A program made the translations under genes and the position numbers. A DNA stretch of 64,000 bases, taken from assembly GCA_947498055.1 (NCBI GenBank), contig CANMJA010000006.1:62001-126000 (forward strand). The letters are read 5' to 3'. The DNA comes from an uncultured Tenacibaculum sp. Its GTDB lineage: Bacteria > Bacteroidota > Bacteroidia > Flavobacteriales > Flavobacteriaceae. The notes under the pieces were generated by a model. It made no database searches. It had not been told where the DNA came from and was given only the letters and a program-made list of their open reading frames with translations. Positions 1 through 8,920 of this stretch are shown here, piece by piece; within the stretch, counting starts at the first letter, position 1, and the number at the start of each line of letters is the position of its first letter.

Positions 1-13
1 ATTGTTTTCATAG

Positions 14-2194
14 TTAATGATGGTCTTCGTTTCCAAAAGGTTTAATAATTATACCAACGCTAAATATAAAACCGTCTGTTGGTGCATAAATTTCTGGAAA
101 TTTTGGATTCTCGTGAGGTGGTAAAACCAAGGGTGAAAATCGGCTTTGTCTCCTGTCCGTGAAATTTTCAAAATTTATAAATGCACTAACAAATTTAAAG
201 TTTCTCATTAAAAGTAATCCCATCGTTACAAAATCTGTAGTTTCTGTACCGTTTGACAAAAATTGTTTTCCCGTATAAAAAGTTTCATATCCTATTCGCC
301 ATTTTTCAGATTCATACATCAAAACACTTCCTGCGTTATGTTTTGCAGTTAATGGTTTTTGAGGATTTCCAGCTAAATAGTTCAATTTTGTGTCTATAAG
401 TGCATAATTTAAAAACCATCTAAAATCTTTATAAGAGAACTTAATATTCGTTTCAGCTCCTTTACTCAAAATTTCATCAGTTGCATTTTCAAACTTAAAC
501 ATTCCGCTGTCTACACTATTTAATAACATACCGTTATTAATAGCTGTAACATAAAAAAGTTGATTAATAGAAAAACCTACAGTATCAAATAAACGTGTTT
601 GATAGTTTAAATCAAGGTTTACACCATAAGAACGTTCCGCTTTTAGTGAAGGTTTATCAATGCCGAGTACATTTTCAAAATTAATTAATTCTGCTTCTTC
701 GGTAAAAATATCTGGAATTTTATAACCTAAACCACCACCAATTCTACTTGAAAAACCACTCTCATTTTTATAAAGTACTGAAATTTTTGGAAGTGGAAAA
801 AAACCAAAATCAGTATTGTAATCGGCTCTTAATCCAGATTCTAAAATCCAATTATCGGAAAGGTCATAAATGTTATTAGCAAAAATTCCATAAGTGATGT
901 CTTTTTGGTCACGCTGTAATGTTGCATTATCATTTTCATCAAAGTTTGAAGTATATAAATTTGCTCCAAAAATCCAATTAGCTTTTGATGTTTTTCTTTG
1001 ATAGTTGACTTCTGTAAATGTGTTGGTTTGTTTACCATCAAAATTTAAATCCGGAATTGTTAAGTTTCTATCAAAAAATGATATACTATTTTTAATATTG
1101 AAAGAACTTATAGAATCTATTTGAGTTTTGTAAACTGCTTGACTACTTAACCTTTTAGATATGTTTTCCTCTGTATACTGATGAATCCCATTTTCTCCAT
1201 CTTCTATTTTGGTTATATCTCCACCAATTCGGTCGTCATATGTTCCGTTTAAACCAAACCAAAATGTAGTCTTTTCAGACGGATAATAGAAAAATTTTGG
1301 ATTAAATGAAATAGACTTAGTTTTTGGCAAATTACTAAAACCATCGTTTTCTGGGTCGTAAGATTTTTGATAATGCCCTGAACCATAAAGTGAAACACCA
1401 AATTTTTCATTTCGTTTGCTATAAAACACATTTGCTGTACTTCCCAAGGCTTGTGTTTGTGTAAGCATAATATCTAAAGCAGGTTCTTCGTCAGGTGTTT
1501 TTGATACCATATTTACCAAACCAGCAATTGCTCCACCACCGTAAAGTGTAGAAGAACTTCCCTTAATAATTTCAAATTGTTGTAAGTCTAAAGGTGGAAT
1601 TTGTAATATACTCAAGCCACTTGAAAAACCACCATAAAGAGGAAAACCATCTCTTAGAAGTTGTGTGTAACGACCATCAAGACCTTGAATTCTAATGTTT
1701 GTACTTCCGCTACTTAAAGAGGTTTGTTGCATTTGTATTCCTGTACTTTCACGAAGTACCATTGAAATATTGGTTGGATTCATAATGGCTTTTTCGCCTA
1801 ATTCCTCAGCACCAATAAATTCTATTCTCGTAGGTATTTTTCTTACTGTTCGTGTACTTCTTGAAGATTGAATAACAATTTCTTCCAATTCGTGTTCTCC
1901 TGATTCGAGTTCGAAAGAAAATATTTTTTTGATTCCAATTTCAATAGTAGTTTCTATAGATTCGAAACCTATATATGAGATTTTTATGGTTTGATTGCCA
2001 TTTGGAATTTCTGAAAACTTAGCAATTCCCTCAAAATCGGTTACTGCTCCTTTTTCTAAATCTTTAAAATATGCTGTTGCACCTACTAAAGGCTCGTTTT
2101 CCGAAACTACTTTTATTTGTATATCAGATGTTTGTGCTTTGGCAAAAAAGCACACTATAATTGTGAGCATTATGCTCAATATGTATTTGTTCAT
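14..2194 (-). CDS. TonB-dependent outer-membrane receptor
   Basis: Outer-membrane gated porin of the TonB-dependent family, 726 residues and complete. A signal peptide ends near residue 20 (..FFAKAQ). A carboxypeptidase-regulatory-like beta domain follows (about 24-95), then a plug (about 115-235, with VMVSKTP-type plug end), then a long beta-barrel with many alternating aromatic strands. The protein ends in an unusual acidic/His tail (NEDHH) instead of the common terminal Phe. The next gene upstream on the same strand is a small Cys/His-rich protein of DUF6660 type, a family that in Flavobacteriaceae tends to sit beside receptors and heavy-metal efflux genes. I therefore infer a metal or metallophore substrate, but nothing in the barrel proves it. 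The gene lies on the putative ICE, so it is probably cargo. The family call is firm and the substrate unknown. Confidence 0.93.
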   Translation of the reverse strand: MNKYILSIMLTIIVCFFAKAQTSDIQIKVVSENEPLVGATAYFKDLEKGAVTDFEGIAKFSEIPNGNQTIKISYIGFESIETTIEIGIKKIFSFELESGEHELEEIVIQSSRSTRTVRKIPTRIEFIGAEELGEKAIMNPTNISMVLRESTGIQMQQTSLSSGSTNIRIQGLDGRYTQLLRDGFPLYGGFSSGLSILQIPPLDLQQFEIIKGSSSTLYGGGAIAGLVNMVSKTPDEEPALDIMLTQTQALGSTANVFYSKRNEKFGVSLYGSGHYQKSYDPENDGFSNLPKTKSISFNPKFFYYPSEKTTFWFGLNGTYDDRIGGDITKIEDGENGIHQYTEENISKRLSSQAVYKTQIDSISSFNIKNSISFFDRNLTIPDLNFDGKQTNTFTEVNYQRKTSKANWIFGANLYTSNFDENDNATLQRDQKDITYGIFANNIYDLSDNWILESGLRADYNTDFGFFPLPKISVLYKNESGFSSRIGGGLGYKIPDIFTEEAELINFENVLGIDKPSLKAERSYGVNLDLNYQTRLFDTVGFSINQLFYVTAINNGMLLNSVDSGMFKFENATDEILSKGAETNIKFSYKDFRWFLNYALIDTKLNYLAGNPQKPLTAKHNAGSVLMYESEKWRIGYETFYTGKQFLSNGTETTDFVTMGLLLMRNFKFVSAFINFENFTDRRQSRFSPLVLPPHENPKFPEIYAPTDGFIFSVGIIIKPFGNEDHH

Positions 2195-2245
2195 TGAAAA
2201 TGTAACTATTAATTAACTTAATTTTTTGGACTTTTTAGTCTGTAT

Positions 2246-2563
2246 TTAGCTAATTAATTGTGGCGGTTGCCAGATATTGAAATGAAATTTAAATCTGTAA
2301 ATTGATTGATAAACAGATGCTAATTCTGTAGAGATTTGGTTATTTATTTCTAAATCAAAAGTTTGAATAGGCTGATATGCAATTGCCATTCCACAACAAT
2401 CACAAATGCAGGTAACTGGACAAGAATCATCACTATCATTTTTATGATTATGATTTTCACCTATTTCGTCTTTATGCAGGTCTTCGGCGTTATTTCCGTC
2501 AGAACAAGGTTGCATTGACAAAGTAAGTATTAATAATGATAATATGATAGTGATTAATTTCAT
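2246..2563 (-). CDS. Small Cys/His-rich secreted protein, DUF6660-like
   Basis: A 105-residue protein with an N-terminal hydrophobic segment (about 3-17) followed by a Pro-Cys. A His/Asp-rich stretch (HNHKNDSDDS) and a cysteine cluster (CPVTCICDCCG) come next, and the protein ends in the motif WQPPQ. This layout matches the DUF6660 family of Bacteroidota as I remember it, whose members sit next to TonB receptors and CusA/CzcA-type efflux genes. The clustered Cys and His residues look suited to binding a soft metal such as copper, zinc or cobalt. It is 52 bases upstream of the receptor gene on the same strand, so the two are probably co-transcribed. The function is not established; metal sensing, binding or delivery is an inference. 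Confidence 0.7.
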   Translation of the reverse strand: MKLITIILSLLILTLSMQPCSDGNNAEDLHKDEIGENHNHKNDSDDSCPVTCICDCCGMAIAYQPIQTFDLEINNQISTELASVYQSIYRFKFHFNIWQPPQLIS

Positions 2564-3267
2564 TGATTCAAAGATAAAGATTTTTCAATGCAATGGTGTT
2601 GCAAAGTATTTACCTTGTTCGATGTTTAGTATTGGCTTCTCGTGTTGAAAGGAAATAAATGTGTTATTTGTACGGTTGGCTTTTTTAGTTCGATTTTACT
2701 TTTTTTACATTATGCACAACAAATGTATATAGTCACTTTGCTAATTATATTCTTCTTATATGAATCATTAATTTAGTAAATATTTAGAAGACTTTAAACT
2801 ACTTATAAATAGGTAATTAAAAAACACACCTCACCTAGCAAGTAGATAACAAAACTACATTATAAAATGCAGTAATGTATTTACATATTTAACTATTCTT
2901 TTTTTATTGACAACTTTTAGTACACTGTTAGGACTACATTTTCATTAAGCTTTAATGAACTTAAACAAGTCCTATTTTAACTTATACATTTTCTAAATAA
3001 AGACTATATAAACTCATAGATTCCTTCCAAACACCTCCCTCTAAAAGCCAATTAAAGTCATAAAACCTTTCTCGTAAAAAGCGCTGTATTCTCAAAATAC
3101 ATTCGTGTAAAACAAGCTAAAAACCAGCTTAAAACTACACACGAATGAAAGAGAAAATCTTCATAAAACAGCACTTTGAATACGGATAATTTTTTACTGA
3201 ATACCTCCATCTGCCTCAATTCAATCAGGCACTTCTCAGCATTTAATTCATTAAAAAACATCCAAAA
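2564..3267. other. Non-coding region upstream of the transfer operon
   Basis: About 700 bases separate the divergent DUF6660-like gene from traE. I see no convincing gene: the 67-residue minus-strand frame at 3058-3261 has no recognisable features. The stretch should hold the promoters of both flanking units. It contains a nested hairpin: TAGGACT at 2929-2935 pairs with AGTCCTA at 2968-2974, enclosing CATTAA (2943-2948) paired with TTAATG (2952-2957). It also contains AAACACCTCC at 3029-3038, similar to motifs in the other non-coding parts of the element. A transfer origin or leader RNA is possible but unproven. Confidence 0.5.
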
Positions 3268-3573
3268 ATGAAAACTAAAATTTATAAAATCATCTTTAGT
3301 GTCATCTCCTTTTTCTTATACAGTTTGGGAGCGTACGCACAAAACGGTGTAGGCGGAATTAATCGTGCTACACAAATGGTTACCTCATATTTTGATCCTG
3401 CCACTAAACTCATCTATGCCATTGGTGCAGTGGTGGGTTTAATTGGTGGTGTAAAAGTGTATAACAAATTTTCTTCGGGAGATCCTGACACTTCTAAAAC
3501 GGCTGCTTCATGGTTTGGAGCATGTATTTTCTTAATTGTTTCTGCAACCATTTTACGTTCATTTTTCCTATAA
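3268..3573 (+). CDS. traE: Conjugative transfer protein TraE (DUF4134)
   Basis: A 101-residue protein with a signal peptide cleaved after about residue 24 (GAYAQ), two hydrophobic segments (about 48-66 and 80-98) and the short polar loop KFSSGDPDTSKTAASWFG typical of DUF4134/TraE. By size and topology it is the pilin-like (VirB2-type) membrane component of the Bacteroidota type IV secretion system. It opens the transfer operon; three bases separate its stop from the start of traF. The canonical genes traA-D that often precede traE are absent here. Family assignment is strong, and the VirB2 analogy comes from the known transfer-gene layout of CTnDOT-like elements. Confidence 0.92.
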   Translation: MKTKIYKIIFSVISFFLYSLGAYAQNGVGGINRATQMVTSYFDPATKLIYAIGAVVGLIGGVKVYNKFSSGDPDTSKTAASWFGACIFLIVSATILRSFFL

Positions 3574-3576
3574 GCT

Positions 3577-3903
3577 ATGGCAGATTTTCAGATCAACAAA
3601 GGCATAGGAAGAACGGTAGAGTTTAAAGGTCTAAAAGCCCAATACCTGTTCATTTTTGCAGGTGGGCTTTTAGGGCTATTTATTGCCGTAGTCATCTTGT
3701 ATATGATTGGCATCAACCAATACATATGCTTAACACTTGGACTTATAAGTGCTGGAATTTTAATATGGAAAACCTTCGCTTTAAATACTAAATATGGTGA
3801 ACACGGTTTAATGAAAGTTTCGGCTCGTAAAAGGCATCCACAATACATCTCTCGTAACCATACAGTGTTGTCACTTATCAACTTTCAAAATCAAAGCCGA
3901 TGA
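3577..3903 (+). CDS. traF: Conjugative transfer protein TraF (DUF4133)
   Basis: A 108-residue protein with two adjacent membrane spans (about 25-45 and 50-68), a short basic N-terminus beginning MADFQINKGIGR, and a C-terminal cytoplasmic tail. The GR-x-VEFKGLKAQY segment is characteristic of DUF4133/TraF. It is the VirB3-like inner-membrane partner of the TraG ATPase. Its stop overlaps the traG start in an ATGA arrangement, so translation of the two is probably coupled. Length and position between traE and traG are as expected for the family. Confidence 0.9.
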   Translation: MADFQINKGIGRTVEFKGLKAQYLFIFAGGLLGLFIAVVILYMIGINQYICLTLGLISAGILIWKTFALNTKYGEHGLMKVSARKRHPQYISRNHTVLSLINFQNQSR

Positions 3904-6401
3904 GACCGATAGCCAAACGTAGTCCATTTGGAGATAAATTTCCAATCTGGGCAGTAGAACATAATTGTATCATTAGTAAAGATGCAGATATCACCATCGC
4001 TTTTAAAGTGACCTTACCCGAACTTTTTACCATAACTTCAAAGGAATATGAAGCTATCCATGCAGCTTGGCACAAAGCCATTAAAGTATTGCCCGATTAT
4101 AGCATTGTACATAAACAGGATTGGTATTTGAAAGAGAACTATGAGCCAGAACTTCAGAAAGAGGATCTAAGTTTTTTGTCTCGAAGTTTTGAAAAGCATT
4201 TTAACGAACGTCCTTTTTTAGCACATCACTGTTATGTGTATGTGACCAAAACTACGAAAGAACGAATGCGTCGTCAAAGTAGTTTTTCTACCCTTACTCG
4301 TAAGCATTTAGTTCCAAAGGAAATTCAAGATCAAGAAACCATGCTCAAGTTTATGGAATCGGTAGACCAGTTTGAGCGTATTATCAATGATTCTGGTTTT
4401 GTTGCCTTAGAGCGTTTAACGGATACCGACATTATTGGCTCTGATACTAAAAAAGGACTTTTAGAAGAGTACCTTTCGCTTTCTTCTGAGAAAGATAATT
4501 TTACATTGCAAGATATTCATTTGGGTGTAGATGAGGTGAAGGTTGGAGATAAGGTATTGTGTTTACACACCCTATCAGATACCGAAGATTTACCCAATGA
4601 AGTAAGCACCGATAAACGTTTTGAGCGATTGTCAACTGACAGAAGCGATTGCCGATTGTCCTTTGCTTCACCTGTAGGACTCTTATTGAATTGCAATCAC
4701 ATCTACAACCAATATATTTTTATTGATAATAGCGATGAAAATTTACGCAAGTTTGAAAAATCGGCTCGTAATATGCATTCGTTAGGCAAGTATAGCCGAA
4801 GCAATCAAATTAATAAAGAGTGGATTGAGAATTACTTAAATGAAGCACATTCTAACGGACTAACCTCTGTTCGTTGCCATTGTAATGTGTTGGCATGGAG
4901 TGATGATCGTGGAAAACTCCGCCAAATTAAAAATGAGGTAGGTAGCCAATTGGCATTAATGGAATGCCGTCCGCACCACAATACCATAGATACCGCTACT
5001 TTATATTGGGCAGGCATGGCAGGCAATGCTGGTGATTTTCCTGCTGAAGAAAGCTTTTATACGTTTATAGACCCTGCGCTGTGTTTCTTCACACAAGAAA
5101 CCAATTACCGCAACTCACTATCTCCTTTCGGAATTAAAATGGTGGACAGATTAACAGGCAAACCCATTCATTTAGATATTTCCGATTTACCAATGAAAAA
5201 AGGAATCATTACCAATCGAAACAAGTTTATACTTGGTCCTTCGGGAAGTGGAAAATCTTTTTTTACCAATCATTTAATTCGACAGTATTATGAGCAAGGC
5301 ACGCATGTGTTGTTGGTAGATACAGGAAATAGTTATCAAGGTTTATGCGAACTCGTTCGTCAGAAAACTGGTGGTAAGGACGGGGTCTATTTTACGTATA
5401 CGGAAGAAAACCCAATTGCTTTTAACCCTTTTTACACAGACGATGGGGTGTTTGATATTGAAAAAAGAGAAAGTATTAAAACACTGATTATGACTTTGTG
5501 GAAACGAGATGATGAACCCGCTTCTCGTTCGGAAGAAGTAGCTTTATCTAATGCCGTGAATTTATTTATCAAAAAGATTCAAAAAGACCCTTCTACAGAG
5601 GTGTCTTTCAACGGATTTTATGCATTTGCCAAAACCGATTACAAAACCATTTTAGAAGAAAAATCGGTACGAGAAAAGGATTTTGATTTGGCAAATTTCT
5701 TAAATGTATTAGAGCCTTATTACAAAGGAGGGGAATATGATTACCTGCTGAATTCCACAGAAGAATTGGACTTATTAAGCAAAAGATTCATTGTTTTTGA
5801 AATTGATGCGATTAAAGATCATAAGATTCTATTTCCCATAGTCACCATTATCATCATGGAAGTCTTCATTAACAAGATGCGAAGATTAACAGGGATTCGA
5901 AAACTCATCTTAATTGAGGAGGCATGGAAAGCGATTGCTAAAGAAGGCATGGCAGAATACATCAAATACTTATTTAAAACGGTACGTAAGTTTTTTGGAG
6001 AAGCTATTGTGGTTACTCAAGAAGTAGACGACATTATTCAATCGCCTATTGTTAAGGAATCCATTATCAATAATTCGGATTGTAAAATACTGCTTGACCA
6101 GCGTAAGTACATGAACAAGTTCGATGGTATTCAAGAAATGTTAGGGCTTACCGAAAAGGAAAAAGCACAAATTTTATCAATCAATCTGAACAATCATCCA
6201 AGTCGATTATACAAGGAAGTTTGGATTGGTTTGGGCGGTACGCAATCGGCAGTATATGCCACCGAAGTAAGCTCCGAAGAATACCTGACCTACACCACGG
6301 AAGAAACCGAAAAAATGAAGGTTTTAGCACTTGCCAAAGCGCAAGGAGGAAATATAGAATCTGCCATTAAGCAATTGGCAGAACAGCGGAAACAATCTTA
6401 A
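3900..6401 (+). CDS. traG: Conjugation ATPase TraG (VirB4-like)
   Basis: Cytoplasmic ATPase that energises assembly and operation of the mating channel, 833 residues as usual for Bacteroidota TraG. An N-terminal CagE/VirB4-type domain (about 1-400) precedes the P-loop domain. The Walker A motif GPSGSGKS is at residues 446-453, and the Walker B region with hydrophobic run plus IEEAW is near 670-680. A further conserved block, TQEVDDIIQSPIVKESIINN, lies near 705-725. This TraG is the VirB4 homologue and should not be confused with the VirD4/TraG coupling protein of Gram-negative plasmids, which is missing in this window. The start overlaps the traF stop. Confidence 0.96.
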   Translation: MRPIAKRSPFGDKFPIWAVEHNCIISKDADITIAFKVTLPELFTITSKEYEAIHAAWHKAIKVLPDYSIVHKQDWYLKENYEPELQKEDLSFLSRSFEKHFNERPFLAHHCYVYVTKTTKERMRRQSSFSTLTRKHLVPKEIQDQETMLKFMESVDQFERIINDSGFVALERLTDTDIIGSDTKKGLLEEYLSLSSEKDNFTLQDIHLGVDEVKVGDKVLCLHTLSDTEDLPNEVSTDKRFERLSTDRSDCRLSFASPVGLLLNCNHIYNQYIFIDNSDENLRKFEKSARNMHSLGKYSRSNQINKEWIENYLNEAHSNGLTSVRCHCNVLAWSDDRGKLRQIKNEVGSQLALMECRPHHNTIDTATLYWAGMAGNAGDFPAEESFYTFIDPALCFFTQETNYRNSLSPFGIKMVDRLTGKPIHLDISDLPMKKGIITNRNKFILGPSGSGKSFFTNHLIRQYYEQGTHVLLVDTGNSYQGLCELVRQKTGGKDGVYFTYTEENPIAFNPFYTDDGVFDIEKRESIKTLIMTLWKRDDEPASRSEEVALSNAVNLFIKKIQKDPSTEVSFNGFYAFAKTDYKTILEEKSVREKDFDLANFLNVLEPYYKGGEYDYLLNSTEELDLLSKRFIVFEIDAIKDHKILFPIVTIIIMEVFINKMRRLTGIRKLILIEEAWKAIAKEGMAEYIKYLFKTVRKFFGEAIVVTQEVDDIIQSPIVKESIINNSDCKILLDQRKYMNKFDGIQEMLGLTEKEKAQILSINLNNHPSRLYKEVWIGLGGTQSAVYATEVSSEEYLTYTTEETEKMKVLALAKAQGGNIESAIKQLAEQRKQS

Positions 6402-6455
6402 TTCAACCGCTTTAAAAAAGATAAAAAAACAGTATTAATTTAAAAAATAGAGACC

Positions 6456-7082
6456 ATGAAAAAATTCATTTATCTCTTAGTTTTTGTGATCGGTTTTCAC
6501 AGCACTATACAAGCACAATGGGTCGTTACCGATCCTACCAATTTAGCACAAGGAATTGCCAATACTGCACAACAAATTGTGCAAACATCTACTACGGCTA
6601 CTAACATGATTAACAATTTTAAGGAGACCGTAAAAATTTATGAACAGGGAAAAAAGTATTACGATAAACTAAAGCGTGTCAATAATCTAGTGAAAGATGC
6701 TCGCAAAGTACAACAAGTGGTACTTATGGTGGGTGAGGTTTCAGATATCTACGTAAACAATTTTCAGAAAATGATAACTGATGAAAATTATGCCCCACAA
6801 GAACTCTCTGCCATTGCTTTTGGCTATTCTAAATTATTGGAAGAAAGTGGTGGCTTAGTTAAAGAACTTAAAAAAATCATCAACCCTTCTTCTTTATCCA
6901 TGAATGATAAAGAACGTATGGATATGATAGATCGCATTTACAAAGAAGTAAAAGCCAATAGAGATTTAGTGAATTACTACACTCGAAAAAATATTGGAGT
7001 TAGTTATTTAAGAGCAAAAGAAAAAGGGAATATCAAACGGGTATTGGCTTTATACGGAACAGCGAACGAGCGTAATTGGTAA
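6456..7082 (+). CDS. traI: Conjugative transfer protein TraI (DUF4141)
   Basis: A 208-residue exported protein with a signal peptide of about 20 residues (ending ..STIQAQW). It then has a helical, coiled-coil-prone body (about 30-110) and a long alpha-rich C-terminus. It matches the TraI/DUF4141 family of CTnDOT-type systems, considered a periplasmic VirB5-like component; it is not the F-plasmid relaxase of the same name. It sits between traG and traJ with a 54-base gap upstream and 11 bases downstream. No catalytic motifs are visible, as expected. Confidence 0.88.
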   Translation: MKKFIYLLVFVIGFHSTIQAQWVVTDPTNLAQGIANTAQQIVQTSTTATNMINNFKETVKIYEQGKKYYDKLKRVNNLVKDARKVQQVVLMVGEVSDIYVNNFQKMITDENYAPQELSAIAFGYSKLLEESGGLVKELKKIINPSSLSMNDKERMDMIDRIYKEVKANRDLVNYYTRKNIGVSYLRAKEKGNIKRVLALYGTANERNW

Positions 7083-7093
7083 ATCTATAAATT

Positions 7094-8101
7094 ATGTTTT
7101 TAATCGCTGATTTCGACAACCTACACCAAGTATTACGAGGTTTATATACAGAGATGATGCCTTTGTGTAGCAATATGATAGGTATAGCCAAAGCTATTGC
7201 AGGCTTGGGCGCACTGTTTTATGTATCTGCCAGAGTATGGCAATCATTAGCTAGAGCTGAACCTATTGATGTGTACCCAATGTTACGTCCTTTTGCTATT
7301 GGTTTGTGTATTCTTTTTTTTCCTTCTATTGTACTGGGAACTATTAACAATGTACTGAGTCCTGTAGTTACAGGAACGGCTAGTATTTTAGAATCGCAAA
7401 CCTTTGATATGCAAACGTATCAAGCCCAAAAAGATCGGCTTGAACGAGAAGCAATGCTTAGGAATCCTGAAACTGCTTATTTGATAAGCAATGAAGAGTT
7501 TGATAAAAAATTAGAAGCCTTAGGATGGTCGCCTTCAAACTTAGCAACCATGGCAGGAATGCATATTGAAAAAGGACTGTATCAATTGCAAAAAAGCATG
7601 AGAGATGCCTTTCGTTCCTTATTGGAACTCATTTTTCAAGCAGCTACTCTTATTATAGATACTATTCGCACCTTCTTTTTAATTGTACTCTCTATTTTGG
7701 GTCCCATTGCTTTTGCGCTTTCGGTTTGGGATGGTTTTCAGTCCACGCTTACACAATGGTTGAATCGCTATATCAGTGTGTATTTCTGGTTACCCATCTC
7801 TAACCTTTTTGGAGCAATGTTAGGTAAAATTCAAGTATTGATGCTTACCAAAGACATTGAAGCCCTGTCTAACCCCAACTATATCCCCGACGGTTCTAAT
7901 ACCATTTATACGGTTTTTATGCTCATCGGAATTATTGGCTACTTCACCATTCCAACAGTTGCCAATTGGGTGATTCAAGCAGGTGGTATGGGGAATTACA
8001 ATAGAAATATCAATCAATCTTCTAAAAAAGCAGGAAACATGGCTGGAGCAACAGCAGGAGCTGCTTCAGGAAATATTCGTGGAAGATTAAAAATAAAATA
8101 A
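7094..8101 (+). CDS. traJ: Conjugative transfer membrane protein TraJ
   Basis: A polytopic inner-membrane protein of 335 residues. Hydrophobic segments are near 28-48, 63-85, 178-215, 230-250 and 268-295, with a large soluble loop between about 95 and 175. The C-terminal tail is Gly/Ala-rich and basic (GNMAGATAGAASGNIRGR). Topology, length and position match TraJ, the VirB6-like channel component of Bacteroidota conjugation systems. The stop is followed one base later by the traK start, which suggests coupled translation. Confidence 0.92.
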   Translation: MFLIADFDNLHQVLRGLYTEMMPLCSNMIGIAKAIAGLGALFYVSARVWQSLARAEPIDVYPMLRPFAIGLCILFFPSIVLGTINNVLSPVVTGTASILESQTFDMQTYQAQKDRLEREAMLRNPETAYLISNEEFDKKLEALGWSPSNLATMAGMHIEKGLYQLQKSMRDAFRSLLELIFQAATLIIDTIRTFFLIVLSILGPIAFALSVWDGFQSTLTQWLNRYISVYFWLPISNLFGAMLGKIQVLMLTKDIEALSNPNYIPDGSNTIYTVFMLIGIIGYFTIPTVANWVIQAGGMGNYNRNINQSSKKAGNMAGATAGAASGNIRGRLKIK

Positions 8102-8102
8102 G

Positions 8103-8738
8103 ATGAAAAAAAAGATAGCATTTAAAACCCTAACTACCGTAGAAAGTAGCTTTAAGAAAATTCGCTTATTAAGCATTCTCTTTATCCTATTGTGTACCAT
8201 CGTTGTGGGCTACTCCGTATTTAGTTCGTATCGGTTTGCCGAGGCACAACGTCAAAAAATATATGTACTAGACCAAGGAAAATCTTTAATGGTGGCATTA
8301 TCGCAAGATGCTTCTTTAAATAAACCCGTGGAAGCTAGAGAACATGTTCGAAGATTTCACGAGCTGTTTTTTACCCTTGCTCCCGATAATAAAGCCATTG
8401 AATCCAACATTAAAAGAGCCTTGTTTATGGCTGACAAAAGTGCCTTTGACTATTATAAAGACCTTTCTGAACAAGGGTATTACAATCGAATTATTTCAGG
8501 GAATATCCATCAGCGTATTGTGGTGGATAGTATTCAAACCAATTTTAACAGCTATCCCTACGAAATGATGGTACATGCCAAACAGTGGATTATACGAGCG
8601 AGTAATAAAACAGAGCGTAGTCTAGTTACTTCATGCCAATTGGTGAATTCTGTTCGCTCCGATAACAATCCACAAGGGTTTACCATCGAAGGTTTTAGAG
8701 TACTTGTAAATACGGATTTACAAACCATAAAACGATGA
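8103..8738 (+). CDS. traK: Conjugative transfer protein TraK (VirB8/TrbF-like)
   Basis: A 211-residue bitopic protein. A basic N-terminus is followed by one membrane span (about 23-43), with a periplasmic domain to the end containing the conserved-looking block RIVVDSIQTNFNSYPYEM. This matches TraK, the VirB8/TrbF-like assembly factor that links inner-membrane and core-complex parts of the mating apparatus. The stop overlaps the start of a 49-residue reading frame in the ATGA arrangement. Size and gene order support the call. Confidence 0.92.
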   Translation: MKKKIAFKTLTTVESSFKKIRLLSILFILLCTIVVGYSVFSSYRFAEAQRQKIYVLDQGKSLMVALSQDASLNKPVEAREHVRRFHELFFTLAPDNKAIESNIKRALFMADKSAFDYYKDLSEQGYYNRIISGNIHQRIVVDSIQTNFNSYPYEMMVHAKQWIIRASNKTERSLVTSCQLVNSVRSDNNPQGFTIEGFRVLVNTDLQTIKR

Positions 8739-8884
8739 ATCTATTATTTAAAAAACAGGTAGTAGAGTGGTTACAAAAACAATGTAAAACCCTAACAGTA
8801 CAACAACGTAAAGTACTGGTGTGGGCACTTTTTATAAGCTATGTCTTAGTCACACTTGGGGTGGTTATAACCACCTTCTTTTAG
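8735..8884 (+). CDS. TraL-like 49-residue membrane protein
   Basis: A short frame that overlaps the traK stop by four bases (ATGA). The product has a basic amphipathic N-terminal half (MNLLFKKQVVEWLQKQ..) and one membrane span (about 28-47, WALFISYVLVTLGVVITTFF). In CTnDOT-like operons a small single-span protein called TraL occupies this exact slot between TraK and TraM. The coupling, topology and position make it a real gene despite its size. It could stabilise the TraK-TraM inner-membrane contact; that role is a guess. Confidence 0.75.
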   Translation: MNLLFKKQVVEWLQKQCKTLTVQQRKVLVWALFISYVLVTLGVVITTFF

Positions 8885-8920
8885 AAGGTATTGCACTCTT
8901 ATAATTTTTAAACAAAAAAC

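Noticed and set aside
3058..3261. 67-codon minus-strand frame before traE
   Set aside because: No family resemblance, no ribosome-binding context, and it occupies the presumed leader of the transfer operon.
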